Part shown: in pieces, positions 12,830-25,600 of the stretch | Layout: every line of letters begins with the position of its first letter | Numbering within the stretch: the stretch's first letter is position 1 | Source: Protula sp. h YS-2021 | Taxonomy: Eukaryota; Annelida; Polychaeta; Sabellida; Serpulidae | DNA length: 64,000 nucleotides | Direction: 5' to 3' | Assembly: GCA_949752745.1 (NCBI GenBank) | Contig: OX457031.1 | Span: forward strand, 26,194,081-26,258,080 | Notes under the pieces: model-generated | Seen by the model: only the letters and a program-made list of their open reading frames with translations | Databases searched by the model: none | What the model was told of the DNA's origin: nothing | Made by a program: the position numbers and the translations under genes

Positions 12830-14199
12830 TATTATACTACGGGAGATGCAACTTAAACTATAAATAAGATCAGAGGTCTCCATACTTTCAGCTTTAAGAA
12901 CTTTGACCAGCAGAGGCAGATCCCTTTTGCTCAAAAGATTAACGCAGTAAGCCAATCTTTAATTTTTGTCTAAGATGTTCGCTTTTTTACATTGAATGCG
13001 GTTGAAGCTTTATTCATTTGCTTTCAAATTATAACCAACTTCGGGCTTAGATTGCAACAGTGATTTTTTATATTCACTCGAGAATCGAGAGCAGATGTGT
13101 AATGTTTAATATTTTACCAACCGAAGAAATGTTCATGCATACACGTCCCATTATCAGACAATATTGATAAGTTTTACCACTATTCATTGAACTTCACCAG
13201 ATATGTTTTGTTTTTTCTGACAAGCTTGTTCATAGGTGGGACTAAAAGCCAGGACCGCCCATGATGTATTTGAAATATATGTGTCGCAGGTTTTTAACCA
13301 TTTACGGAAGGGGTCATAAAAGCTTAAATGTTTCAAAAGCATGTAATTCCATACTGTGAAACGCTTTTTCATAATACTATCATACATTAAGTCTTGTTTC
13401 CCATTGCTGATTTAGCTTGTTTGTAAGATCTTCTAATAACCGGATGTTTATTCCAATTAATAGCCCTTTTTATGAAACCATTTTGGTTTTCATGCACAAT
13501 TTTTGGCAATTTGTTTCCTTTGGAATGACTGATGATTTAGCTAAAATTCTTTACTCCACGTTTGATAGTGACACTAGTCACCACCTTTTTTCATTTATTC
13601 TAGATTTTCCCGATTTCTGCAAGAGTGTAATAATGGCACATTTTTTAATTGTGAAAGGTCACCTTTTTGTCACGTATCTTTTTGCAGAAACTACTTAATT
13701 CATTTCGTATACGATTTGGTTCCGTCACATAAGTATCGCACATTCTTATTCTTTCTACAGTTTTTGTCATAAAAAGCCTGCTTTTCTTTATTATAAAGTA
13801 TTGATCTGTTTTCTCATTTTATTTAATAAATTCATCTTTTTAGTTTATAAAAGCTCCTTTTTCTTTGTAACTGTTAATTTCAGTAAGGATACATCTGCAG
13901 TTCAAGTATCCAGTTGTTTAATTTCCTGTATCCCGAGCCACGATGCTGTTTGGTAGCATCTGCCAACTCCAAATAAATTATTGCAACTGACTTATATAGT
14001 TGTAGTCACTTGTGGCAATATTTGTTTGCTTCATTATCAGAACACGATGTAAGATATGACTAAATTAGTCTTAGCCTTCAACGGTGGCTGCTTTGATTTT
14101 AGTACCTTATAATAACAATATCATTATACTTGCTTCATATCATATTTAATAATAACTCTTTTGCATTTTAAATGTTACGTTTATTTTAGATTTTATTTT
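12830..14199. other. No gene recognised
   Basis: The 93-codon plus-strand frame at 13417-13698 begins with a non-ATG codon and has no recognisable domain. Nothing else is supported. Confidence 0.5.
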
Positions 14200-14311
14200 T
14201 ATAGAAAAATAAAAATAAAACAAAAACAAAAATAAAATTAAATACTACTTCTACTACTACTACCACTACTGCTACTACTTCTAATAATAATAATAATAAA
14301 AATAAAGTAAT
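14197..14311. repeat. A-rich and CTA/AAT compound simple repeat
   Basis: AAAATAAAA words are followed by (CTA)n and (AAT)n runs. Confidence 0.85.
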
Positions 14312-14682
14312 GCTGCATGTCTTAAAATATTGAAAACTTCTGTCGAAGCTGAACAAATTCTGACATAAAACATATTGAGTGATTGCTTGCTTCTGTCATA
14401 ACTTGTGGCGAACTTTATGATTGTAGAACACCCTGGAGATGCAGAAATGGATTACTTACTGCGGAGTTCATTGGACTTCCCACGCATTCTGTTATCTAAT
14501 TCAAGTTACAATACATCACAACCAATGGCTTTTACACAGATAAACTGTGCTAAAAGTTGTCCAATGAAGGATAAATGTAACGTTTCTGACCATGGACTCC
14601 TAAATTGATTTTTAAAGTGATTTTTAAAACATTACTCTTTCCAAGTTTTTAATATTTCGCCGTTGAAAAATAATTCTCGGGA

Positions 14683-14824
14683 GTGGAGAGTCATCTTTTG
14701 AGTCACCCTCTACCCCAAACCCTGACTCGTCCAAGCTGTATGTCTCCTTGCGCGAGGGATCTGGCTCTGTCGTCGCCTACAGACCTACAGTTGCAGTGTA
14801 AATGTCTCTCTCTCTCTCTCTTTT

Positions 14825-14880
<56 letters not shown>

Positions 14881-16624
14881 CTCGTTTAAATGATACTAGA
14901 GGTGTGGATTTCCGAGAACTCTTCCTCTTCCACTCGCTGTGTTAAAGAGAGCTGCCCTGAGGGTGATAAGCTCGACGACTCGCTCTCACTCATCTCACTC
15001 AGGACTATGGTTTGCGGCTTGGGCTTTCATTCAGCCACTGGTGGGAAAGGTAGAGTTAAAACATCCATCCACAGGTAAGGTCTGTGGTTGCGGCTGTGGG
15101 AGTGTGATGGTGACAGATGGAGTGTTTGAGTTTCAGTTGTCCTTCCTAGATAGCATAACCTTTTGTAGCGAATAAATTCTTCTCTGCAGGTGGGTTTCAA
15201 TGGGCAAGAAGGCCATCAATTGAGATGTGCATGGAGATGTATCTGAGCGACTAGGAATGCTGAACTCATCCGCATGACTGGAGAAGCACTCACCTTATCC
15301 TTGATATGTGATTGTCTCATCTTCCATCAAGTGAAGCCAGACAGGCACGAACTCTTTCTATTATGAAATAGTCTTGGTTGTATCTAGTTACAAGCCTCCC
15401 CAAGCCTTCTCTAAAATTGATCTGTCATCTCCCAAAGAGAGGTAAAGTTCAGCAACTGTCTCTGAATGTGCTCTTTGATTACGTTACTTTGGCTTGTTTG
15501 CTTTAGTCAGGCCTCACTGCGTTCCTTTATCCGAGTATACTGAGAAGGAGACTTGACCAAGCCGAGTGAGTTGGCTTTTGATATGGTCCGCAGCGATAGT
15601 GACTGAACCTTGCTCCGTACCCTTCTGTTAATGTTCTTAGCTCGGAACTTATCATCTGCGAGACAGATGTGCGCTTCACACAAACGTTCAGTGGTTCACA
15701 CAGTGGAATGTCACGATTCCCGAAACCTGTCGCAAAAGGAGTGTAGATAATAGCAGATGAGCGCTGAATGCACCAAGTGGCCAAGTGTTCGTCTTGCCCT
15801 GGTAAAGACTGGCCTCTGTCATGTCAGAAAAACAAGCAGATATAATAGTGTATAAGTAATTCTCCTGTAAATACTAAGCCACTTGAAGCTTAATGCTCTA
15901 GTCTTCGTGACACCTGGATTGTGTGAACACAGAAGTAACTTAGAGTAAACCAAGATGGGGTAACCGAACCAAAGCCTGGATGTATGCATGGTACTCAGTA
16001 CTTATGTCAAGCCAAAAGCTGGATATGTCGTCGTTACCCAGAACCAAGCCTGAACCAAGACCCATGTACTTAGTGGGTACTTTGTACCAGGATCCGACCT
16101 GGGGTTATATGTGTAGTCGGTAAAAGCCGCTTCTTCTGTGTTCAGATACTGCAAAGTAACCTAGCTCAGCTCTAGAGTTAATTGCTGCCTGCTAGGAGAC
16201 ATTAAGCTACGTTGATGGATTACTACGTCCGCTGGCATCCGCTGGCTGACAAAGAATACCTGTAACATGCAAACTCAGATTTACCAGCAGTAAGAAGTAC
16301 GAAAAAGCTCCAAGTAGGATGAGTCGATTAAATCCCAGACAAACAATCATATTATCCGAAGAATTAAAGTAAAAGAGTAGAGATAAGCACCTTTTAGCTG
16401 ACTATAGTAAGAAAAATCACAGCTTGCACATATACGCGTTTGGTTAGTACCGCAGGCAAAACGAGAAGAAAGCTTGATACTGGTGTACACGTGATTGTGA
16501 TTCCTAAATATCTAGTCCAAGACTATTCGATTTTGTTTCTAAATTGTTTGATTCTTTTAGGTTTACAAGAGAAACCCATATAAAAGTGGAGAGCAACTAA
16601 TTCAGAGCTTTTACCAAATAAAAA
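14683..16624 (-). mobile_element. Degenerate DIRS element, minus strand (5' part)
   Basis: Three landmarks in the right order mark a minus-strand copy of the element at 22112-30183. First, 16574-16624 matches the complement of that element's left end (CCCATATAAAAGTGGAGA, then TTCAGAGCTTTTACC and AATAAAA). Second, 15950-16100 holds a leader rich in CATGGG-like words. Third, 15811-15830 matches the sequence around the ORF1 start (TCTGACATGACAGAGGCC on the minus strand, ATG at 15822-15820). Beyond that the coding region is badly decayed, and a (CT)n tract at 14805-14877 interrupts it. The left limit is uncertain. Confidence 0.55.
14805..14877. repeat. (CT)n microsatellite
   Basis: A nearly pure TC run with one short T-rich interruption. 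Confidence 0.95.
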
Positions 16625-19337
<2,713 letters not shown>

Positions 19338-19693
19338 TAGCAAACATTGCTAGGTGCGATCAACGTCTGAATTTGGCCAATTATGGAAGCCGAGACAGCG
19401 TCTACGAAGGTGAATAGCGTTGATGATCATGCGTCTAAAATGTTGGGAATATGTTGTAAATTGAAGATGAAACAACGCCTGTAAACCAAAGTCATATGGT
19501 GTTGAGAAAGTATTGGTCTATTAAACTAGCCCATCGTTGCAACAAAGACGTCGATTAGACGTACACCGGAAAAAGAAGGGTTTTGTTGCGACAAAAAAGT
19601 AACGTCTTAACAATATTTTTTATCCAATGACTTTTCAAGTTTGTGTCAAACTGGACATTAATCTAAATCGACGTTGGGTCGACGTCGAAATGT
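19338..19693. mobile_element. ACGTC-rich non-autonomous transposon
   Basis: The left end (CAAACATTGCTAGG, then GATCAACGTCTGAATTTGG) matches the left part of the element at 31887. The right end (AAATCGACGTTGGGTCGACG) matches the right ends at 32570 and 57640. The interior has several ACGTC/GACGT words. The extreme right terminus is replaced by a GT microsatellite. Confidence 0.6.
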
Positions 19694-19728
19694 GTGCGTG
19701 CGTGCGTGTATGTGTGTGTGTGTGTGTT
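19690..19728. repeat. (GT)n microsatellite
   Basis: A TGTGCG and TGTG run at the end of the preceding element. Confidence 0.9.
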
Positions 19729-20183
19729 TATCATTACTCCATTGTACCAAGGCCAGCAGAGAAGTTTGACATATATACATAATCCATTTTTCTATAATCA
19801 TCTGACAACGGTTTTTGGGAGATAGTGTTTGTACAATAAAACTATTTATTTAATCTTGTTTCCAAAGAAAACAAAGCAGTTAGGAGCACGATATCGTGCA
19901 CTTCAATTTTCTTCTATCTTTATTATTGGATCCATCTGAATCATAAACTTCATAATGGCATATAAAAATTGTTTTGCTATTGATTTAAGTAATTGATTGG
20001 AATTGATTTTTCGTGCCTTGAGAACTTGTCCTTTACTTCATGAGGAATTTCCTATCCATTAACGGCTTGAGAGAAAAGTCAAGAGGCATAAAAACCAGCA
20101 TCATGTTTTGTGCCTTCTGACTTCACTTAAGCAATGTGAATGGACCTTAATGTAACAGGCAATGCATGAAGTTTCGAATTTCG

Positions 20184-20186
<3 letters not shown>

Positions 20187-20273
<87 letters not shown>
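20187..20273. repeat. (GA)n microsatellite, 87 bp
   Basis: A pure GA run. The Arg-Glu and Ser-Leu frames across it are artefacts. Confidence 0.97.
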
Positions 20274-20275
<2 letters not shown>

Positions 20276-20279
20276 AGGG

Positions 20280-21790
20280 GAAGAGGGGGAGACAGGAGGT
20301 TCAAAAGCCCTGAATTTCGCATACTTGCTTAAAGCATTGCCGGTGAGTTTCATTCCTTTGGGAAAGGAATCTACAAAAAAACTGAGGACTACCCAAATAT
20401 TTTTTTTCAATTAGCGTTGGATCGAAAAGCCACCAAAAATGCTCTCAAAATACAAGCGATAGGGTGAGGCCTGTAGATGAAGACCCTGCAAGAGAATGCA
20501 GAAAAAACACATCATTCCAAGCATTGAAGCAGTAAACAACTTTCAACTTCTAAAGGACTTTTCATGTAATTTGTTTTTGGGACAGCTTCAAAGAGATGGA
20601 ATTTTTCCAGTTCTTGATTTAAACCCCAGCTTAAAAGCTGCTAAATTAAAAAGCTAATTCTAAAGCATATGACTGATCTTGATCTGATGGAACGTTTGTC
20701 GGGGATTCTTAATTAGATTAAGTATCAAGCCAGACCCCAGATGTAAATACCTATGATGTATGTCTTTCATGCCGGTCCTGTGCTATTTTGGTATGAATCT
20801 GCAGTTCTGGGTGTCACAGCTTATTTTGCCTTTCCCTGTCGCCGTCTTGAATAAAAACAGAGCTTAGAAACCACATCTTTTTTAATTGACAAATAACAGC
20901 GCGTCTCGGCGCTGCAGCATCACGTGAAGCACATTACGTTGGAGAGTTACAATTCTTTTAGAAAAAAATTGTTTTGGTGCCCTTTTTTCCACTTCCGTAC
21001 AAATAAGTGCGTTTCGGTGTTTAGCGGTTTTCTGTATATGACTGAGGTATCAGGGATCGGAAATGGTGATATCACTTAATAATATATTTATTATCCGGTT
21101 TTTAGGTAAATGAGTGAGGTATCACAATTTGTACCACTTAAAAGCACCGGTTATAGGTGATAAAGATGACGGATATGATAGGCTTTTCGACCCTTATTTT
21201 CGAGCGGGGTCAACAACTTAGGGTCTTATGAGGATGCATCCAACCGGAAAGACGATCTACCCGCCGACTCTTCGAAGTCTCTTACTCTCGTCGATGAGCG
21301 AGGTACAAAAGCACGGCGCACTCGGGCCGTGCCGCGGTTGCGGAATCCACTAACATTTCAACGCGTCGTTGTAAACTGGTACGTCTCAATCAACCTCGAA
21401 CAGAACTCTGAGCAGGTCATGTCGTTTGATTGCGTCACTGCCACTGACAAGATGTTCCTGTACGCATTTCACCTAGAACAGCGAAATGCGCTTATCTGGA
21501 TCCACACACGGCATCAGTGCCCATGTTTTCAATAATGTACTTAGTATACCTGGGTGTCGTAAAGAGACTTGCACGAGATGGACTTCGCACCAGTGTCCAC
21601 ACTGCAGAATTGTCATACTCACCGACTGGGTGGATGAAAGAAGAGGATGGTGCTGCGCTTTCGTGCAAGCCATGAGGTCCCTTTGGGTGAGCATTCGTGA
21701 ATCAGGAAGAAGGCCTCCATTAGGCGGCGTGCCATCACTTAATTCGCTGGCCGGAGACTAGCGACAACCTTTCTTCGTAAACACCGATAG
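20280..21790. other. No gene recognised; GC-richer patch at 21180-21770
   Basis: The patch at 21180-21770 is clearly richer in G and C than its surroundings and has frames of 68-91 codons on both strands (for example 21486-21761 plus, with several Cys and Trp residues). I do not recognise a domain. It may be an old insertion or exon remnant. Confidence 0.35.
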
Positions 21791-22111
21791 TTTTCCTTCT
21801 TCTTCTTCTTCTTCTTCTTCTTCTTCTTCTTCTTCTTCTTCTTCTTCTTCTTCTTCTAAAAGACCTGTCGTGGCTTCCATTCCTAGTGACCAATAGTGTG
21901 ATCATCTTGTTATCTGATTGTTACCTTAACGTCTTTACAACGCCCTCCAAAATTCTAAAACAACGTCTTTTTAACGGTGTCCGTTAAACATTGCGAAACT
22001 GAGTATGCGTAGATTTAACGATTAGGTCACAAGAGAAAAACAAGTACAACTTCAAGAATGGCATGGATTTGGCACATCGCCGCCATGACATTAAATGGAC
22101 GTTACATTGTC
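21777..22111. mobile_element. Left part of an ACGTC-rich MITE split by the DIRS element
   Basis: GTAAACACCG at 21777 resembles the left terminus of the element at 57064. AACGTCTTT and GGACGTTACATTGTC words follow, up to the DIRS left end. On the other side of the DIRS element, AGTGTTTATTGAGTAA at 30185-30200 resembles the right terminus of the 31887 element (AGTGTTTACTGGGTAA). The element therefore seems to be the host site into which DIRS inserted. Confidence 0.45.
21795..21857. repeat. (CTT)n microsatellite
   Basis: A pure CTT run of about 21 units. Confidence 0.97.
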
Positions 22112-22142
22112 TTTTACTTCGCAAAAGCTTTGAATTCGTTTA

Positions 22143-22310
22143 TCTCCACTTTTAGATGGGTTTCCCTTCAGGATAAATCCTTTCACGCAAATAAATACAA
22201 ACTTTTTGTGCCTGCAGAATAGCCTATCCCGCCATCCACCCATCAACCAATCAAAATGAGGGAATCCTCTGGTATTTCGTCATGATTGACAATGGGCATT
22301 CCCTTTAAGC
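22143..22310 (+). repeat. DIRS left inverted terminal repeat
   Basis: The 168 bp from TCTCCACTTTTAGATGGG to CCCTTTAAGC is the reverse complement of 29960-30127. By eye the two are identical. The outer 31 bp (22112-22142) is not shared with the right end but is represented in the ICR. Confidence 0.93.
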
Positions 22311-22969
22311 GTGTGTTTGAAAACACACGCCATTCTGTGTGCTCCGCGAAGTTTTTCGTTGGGGAACTAGTGGAAAGGTGCGGTTTTGCCTTTTATTTAG
22401 TTTATTTAACTAATAATGGACTTCTTTATCATTCTGTGGAAGTTGGATAAATTTGGTTCAGTTTCGAGGCAAATATAGCACTTGTACTTCGGTCCGGCAG
22501 AATTTGAGTTTGCACGCAGCGGCGACACGTCGATAGTCCCGAGAAGTGCGCCTCTTTTTCTCCACTAGAAGACTGTAGGATCGAGTGACTACGTCCACTG
22601 GTTCGAACACACACCCTCAGGAGTTGTTTCGAGTCTTTGCAGTCCTCATTGCCTGCTTAGACTCTAAGCGTTTACGGCTTACCGTGCCATAGCAGAAATG
22701 GCCGGCTTTTGCCATTGCTTACACTCCAAAAAGGACTCGTTCTTTCTTGTATCTGCAAGCTCTGCAAGATAGAATTTCGTCCGGGCGAAAAAAGCTGTTT
22801 TGAGACGTCTTTCTGAGCGTGTGGCACCCCTGGGACCACACGTCCGTTAGGGGTCTAAAACAGACATAGTCCCTCCGTAGGCCCCATGTAGGGTCCTTAG
22901 CAACGGCCCTTGTGACCGCAGGGACCGTAGTTCCATGTATTCCCAGACTGGTGATTACAGGCTTACGGG

Positions 22970-23175
22970 ACGTCCCATGCCTTTGCATGGGACCATGTCC
23001 CCATGGGTCACATGGAGCTATGGGTCTCACGGGAACATGGGTCCGTAAGGTACCTTGGGACTATGGGTCATGATCCCATAGGGGCACAGGGCTCTTATGG
23101 GAACATGGTCTCATATGGGAGCATGGGACTTTGGGGTCCATGGGAATATGGGCCCATAGCGTCACATGTCCCAGA
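22970..23175 (+). repeat. CATGGG/CCCATG-rich leader segment
   Basis: Between the left repeat and ORF1 there is a run of CATGGG, GACCATG, CCCATGGG and related words, many palindromic, at irregular spacing of about 15-25 bp. Equivalent word-rich leaders occur in the other DIRS copies at 59515-59700, about 41310-41420 (minus) and about 15950-16100 (minus). Confidence 0.7.
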
Positions 23176-23356
23176 AATACGGGTTTTTCGCCCTTATTCA
23201 TCATAACTATCAACATTTTGATTATTTTAGATGATATATTTCAATAGGAAGTACTGCATATCACTGGGAACGATAGCCTAAACGTTATTCTATCTGTTGC
23301 CTTGTGTTTTCTGATACAGTCTCTTATGGTCTCTTCGTTCTGCTTACTTTTCAGAC

Positions 23357-25600
23357 ATGACAGAGGCCACCCTACGGTCACACAAGAAGGAGTTGCCGTG
23401 TTCACACCCGCCTACCTTACTCAATCCCCATACAGTGTGCGATCGCTGCAGGCGAGATCGGGGCCTGGCGTTGTGTGTTGAAACGAATACCTGCCCTGAG
23501 TGTGAACAGTTAACCCACAGAGAGTGGCGAGCAATTTACAGAAACAGGGCAAAGAACGATCGTAGAAGGAGCAGACGCAAAGCCCCCTCCCTGTTTCTCT
23601 CACCGGACTATACCTCCAGCCCAATGGAAAAGGCGAGTTCAGTAATCCTTCAACAGGTATCGACGCCCATCCGTTTGGATACCGGTGCAGAGTCGGATAC
23701 AGCGGGCACAAAGCGCAAGCGTAAAAAGTCAAAGACGTCCAGAGCCTTTTCGGAAACAGTGGCGGAACTGGACATATTAGATGGCGATGAACGCGCGGCT
23801 TTACGTAACGCCTGGTCCGCGGACCGACAAGGTTCGGGGAAGGAAGGGTTAGGTTCCGACAAAAAACTTTACCCTGCGGAAGGACAAGTAACGGTTGTGC
23901 ATACTGCCACAGGCTCGGCCTTCACGTCTACTCCGGGTCAACTGGGCATACCAGCACCAGAGGATTTGTTCCCCCAGCTAGATCCACCAACTGTACCCCC
24001 CTCCACGGGTGACTCAATGGGCTTGTCGGCGATACTGGCTTTACAGACTCAACTTCAACGCCAGATCCAGGACTTGCAATGCTCAATTAAGGAGCAAGAG
24101 GCAAAGGGGACCCCCAGCAGGAAGCGTACACCTTCGGCCACGGTCTCTCGGCCTCCACCGGAATTGATTCCCTTAACGTCCACGTCCCACGAAACCCCCG
24201 CCATGGGTACAGTCAGGGACCGTGAGATGGAGGACCCCAGTGAGGAGGACTCTTCGGGTATTCCACCGTCGGGGCAGGCTTCCAATCTGGTGGGAGAAGA
24301 GGACGACGACCTACTTCAAGCTCACACCTCCCCCATAACATCTATTCCCTCTAACAGAGAGAGGGAGATCTATACACCCTCGGGGGAAGTACTCACCCAA
24401 CATCCCATGAACGCTCTGCGACAGGGTGAAGAGGAGCAGGAAGGGGAAGAGTCCGAAGAGGAAGAGACCGGAGAAGTGCCCCAAGAGCTCTCAGCACCGA
24501 CTCAATTCCACTTACCCCTACGGGAAATGGACTCTATACGTTCCCCAGGTCGTGGTCAACGTCTATGGCACGACCCAGCGGCAGCAGGCCGTCGCCCGAT
24601 CAGGACCCCGTCTCCTCCCGATCTCTCATCGCCAGCGGAAGAGGGAGCTCCCTCTGTGACGTCATCGTCCCTAGCTCCGGAAGATGTCCCGTTTAGAGAT
24701 GCCATACAGGAAATAGCCCGCCTCGCTAACGTTACCTGTGGCACCCCATGTCTGGAAAGGGATGACCCCCCCATTAGGATGACATCCCAGACGTCTCTGC
24801 CCCACCACGATTCATTTATTGCCTTATCCACGAGTGAGGGCATCGCGAACGCAGTGGTAGTACGGTCAAACGAGTTCAAAAAGATGGATGCCAGTGAGGG
24901 CCGCACATTATCGCGATTTCATGCCTCAAAGCACTGCTCTGTGCGTCCCGGCCCATATCGTACCTCGGACGATCAGATACCGATGGAGTCACTGGATCAA
25001 CCATCCAAGAGAACAGTGTGGATGCCATCAGTTCGTGCGGATTCAGACATTCCGTTAGTAGAAAAAGACGCCAGGAACATTGAGTCGTCGGCCCGTCAAG
25101 TTTTAAACATTATGTCCTTTCAGGACCACACTCTGAAAGCACTACGGGCGAGATGGGATGATCTGCGGCTCAATGACCCAGTGTCTTCTAAACTTTTGGA
25201 ATGCCTATCTCTGGCCACCCGTGATGTCGTTAAAATCTCTACCTTCCTAATGACGTCAATGGTATATTTAAGACGGGACGCCTTCCTCCAGCATTGCTGG
25301 TCAAGCGTCAAAGGACTTCGTGACTTAAGACATACTCCCATCCTGGGCGAGAAAGAACTGTTCCCCCCAGCAGAGGTGGAGAGAGTAAACCAAGAGAGCC
25401 GTTCGTTGTCGCAAGACTTCGCCTTGATGTCAAGGATGTCGCGTGCCTCGTTCCGCCAACCAGCAAAGCGCAAGAAGCAACGACAGTCCTCTACGGATCA
25501 CCCCCGACCCAACTCCCAGGTGCAGTCCCCTCCGCCGAAGAGGCCCAAGCATTCGGGAGACAACAAGCCAGAGGGTCAGCATACCCAGCAGCACAGGTAG
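23357..25600 (+). CDS. DIRS ORF1, gag-like protein (747 aa)
   Basis: Probable structural or nucleic-acid-binding protein of the DIRS element, assigned by position and composition. The ATG at 23357 follows the CATGGG-rich leader. The first 60 residues contain a zinc-binding-like cluster: CSHPP, then CDRCRRDRG, a lone C, then CPECEQLTHREW. This resembles the Cys/His clusters at the start of other DIRS ORF1 proteins. The middle (about 100-430) is low-complexity, rich in Pro, Ser, Glu and Gln, with an acidic stretch near 350-375. The C-terminus is basic (KRKKQRQ and PPPKRPKHS). The frame ends at TAG (25598-25600), beyond which the same frame stays open to 28723. Its last 173 nt overlap the open region of ORF2. 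Decayed homologues start at 59899 and, on the minus strand, at 15822. Confidence 0.9.
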   Translation: MTEATLRSHKKELPCSHPPTLLNPHTVCDRCRRDRGLALCVETNTCPECEQLTHREWRAIYRNRAKNDRRRSRRKAPSLFLSPDYTSSPMEKASSVILQQVSTPIRLDTGAESDTAGTKRKRKKSKTSRAFSETVAELDILDGDERAALRNAWSADRQGSGKEGLGSDKKLYPAEGQVTVVHTATGSAFTSTPGQLGIPAPEDLFPQLDPPTVPPSTGDSMGLSAILALQTQLQRQIQDLQCSIKEQEAKGTPSRKRTPSATVSRPPPELIPLTSTSHETPAMGTVRDREMEDPSEEDSSGIPPSGQASNLVGEEDDDLLQAHTSPITSIPSNREREIYTPSGEVLTQHPMNALRQGEEEQEGEESEEEETGEVPQELSAPTQFHLPLREMDSIRSPGRGQRLWHDPAAAGRRPIRTPSPPDLSSPAEEGAPSVTSSSLAPEDVPFRDAIQEIARLANVTCGTPCLERDDPPIRMTSQTSLPHHDSFIALSTSEGIANAVVVRSNEFKKMDASEGRTLSRFHASKHCSVRPGPYRTSDDQIPMESLDQPSKRTVWMPSVRADSDIPLVEKDARNIESSARQVLNIMSFQDHTLKALRARWDDLRLNDPVSSKLLECLSLATRDVVKISTFLMTSMVYLRRDAFLQHCWSSVKGLRDLRHTPILGEKELFPPAEVERVNQESRSLSQDFALMSRMSRASFRQPAKRKKQRQSSTDHPRPNSQVQSPPPKRPKHSGDNKPEGQHTQQHR

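Noticed and set aside
24426..24659. Plus-strand 77-codon frame
   Set aside because: An alternative-frame shadow of ORF1 in a low-complexity region.
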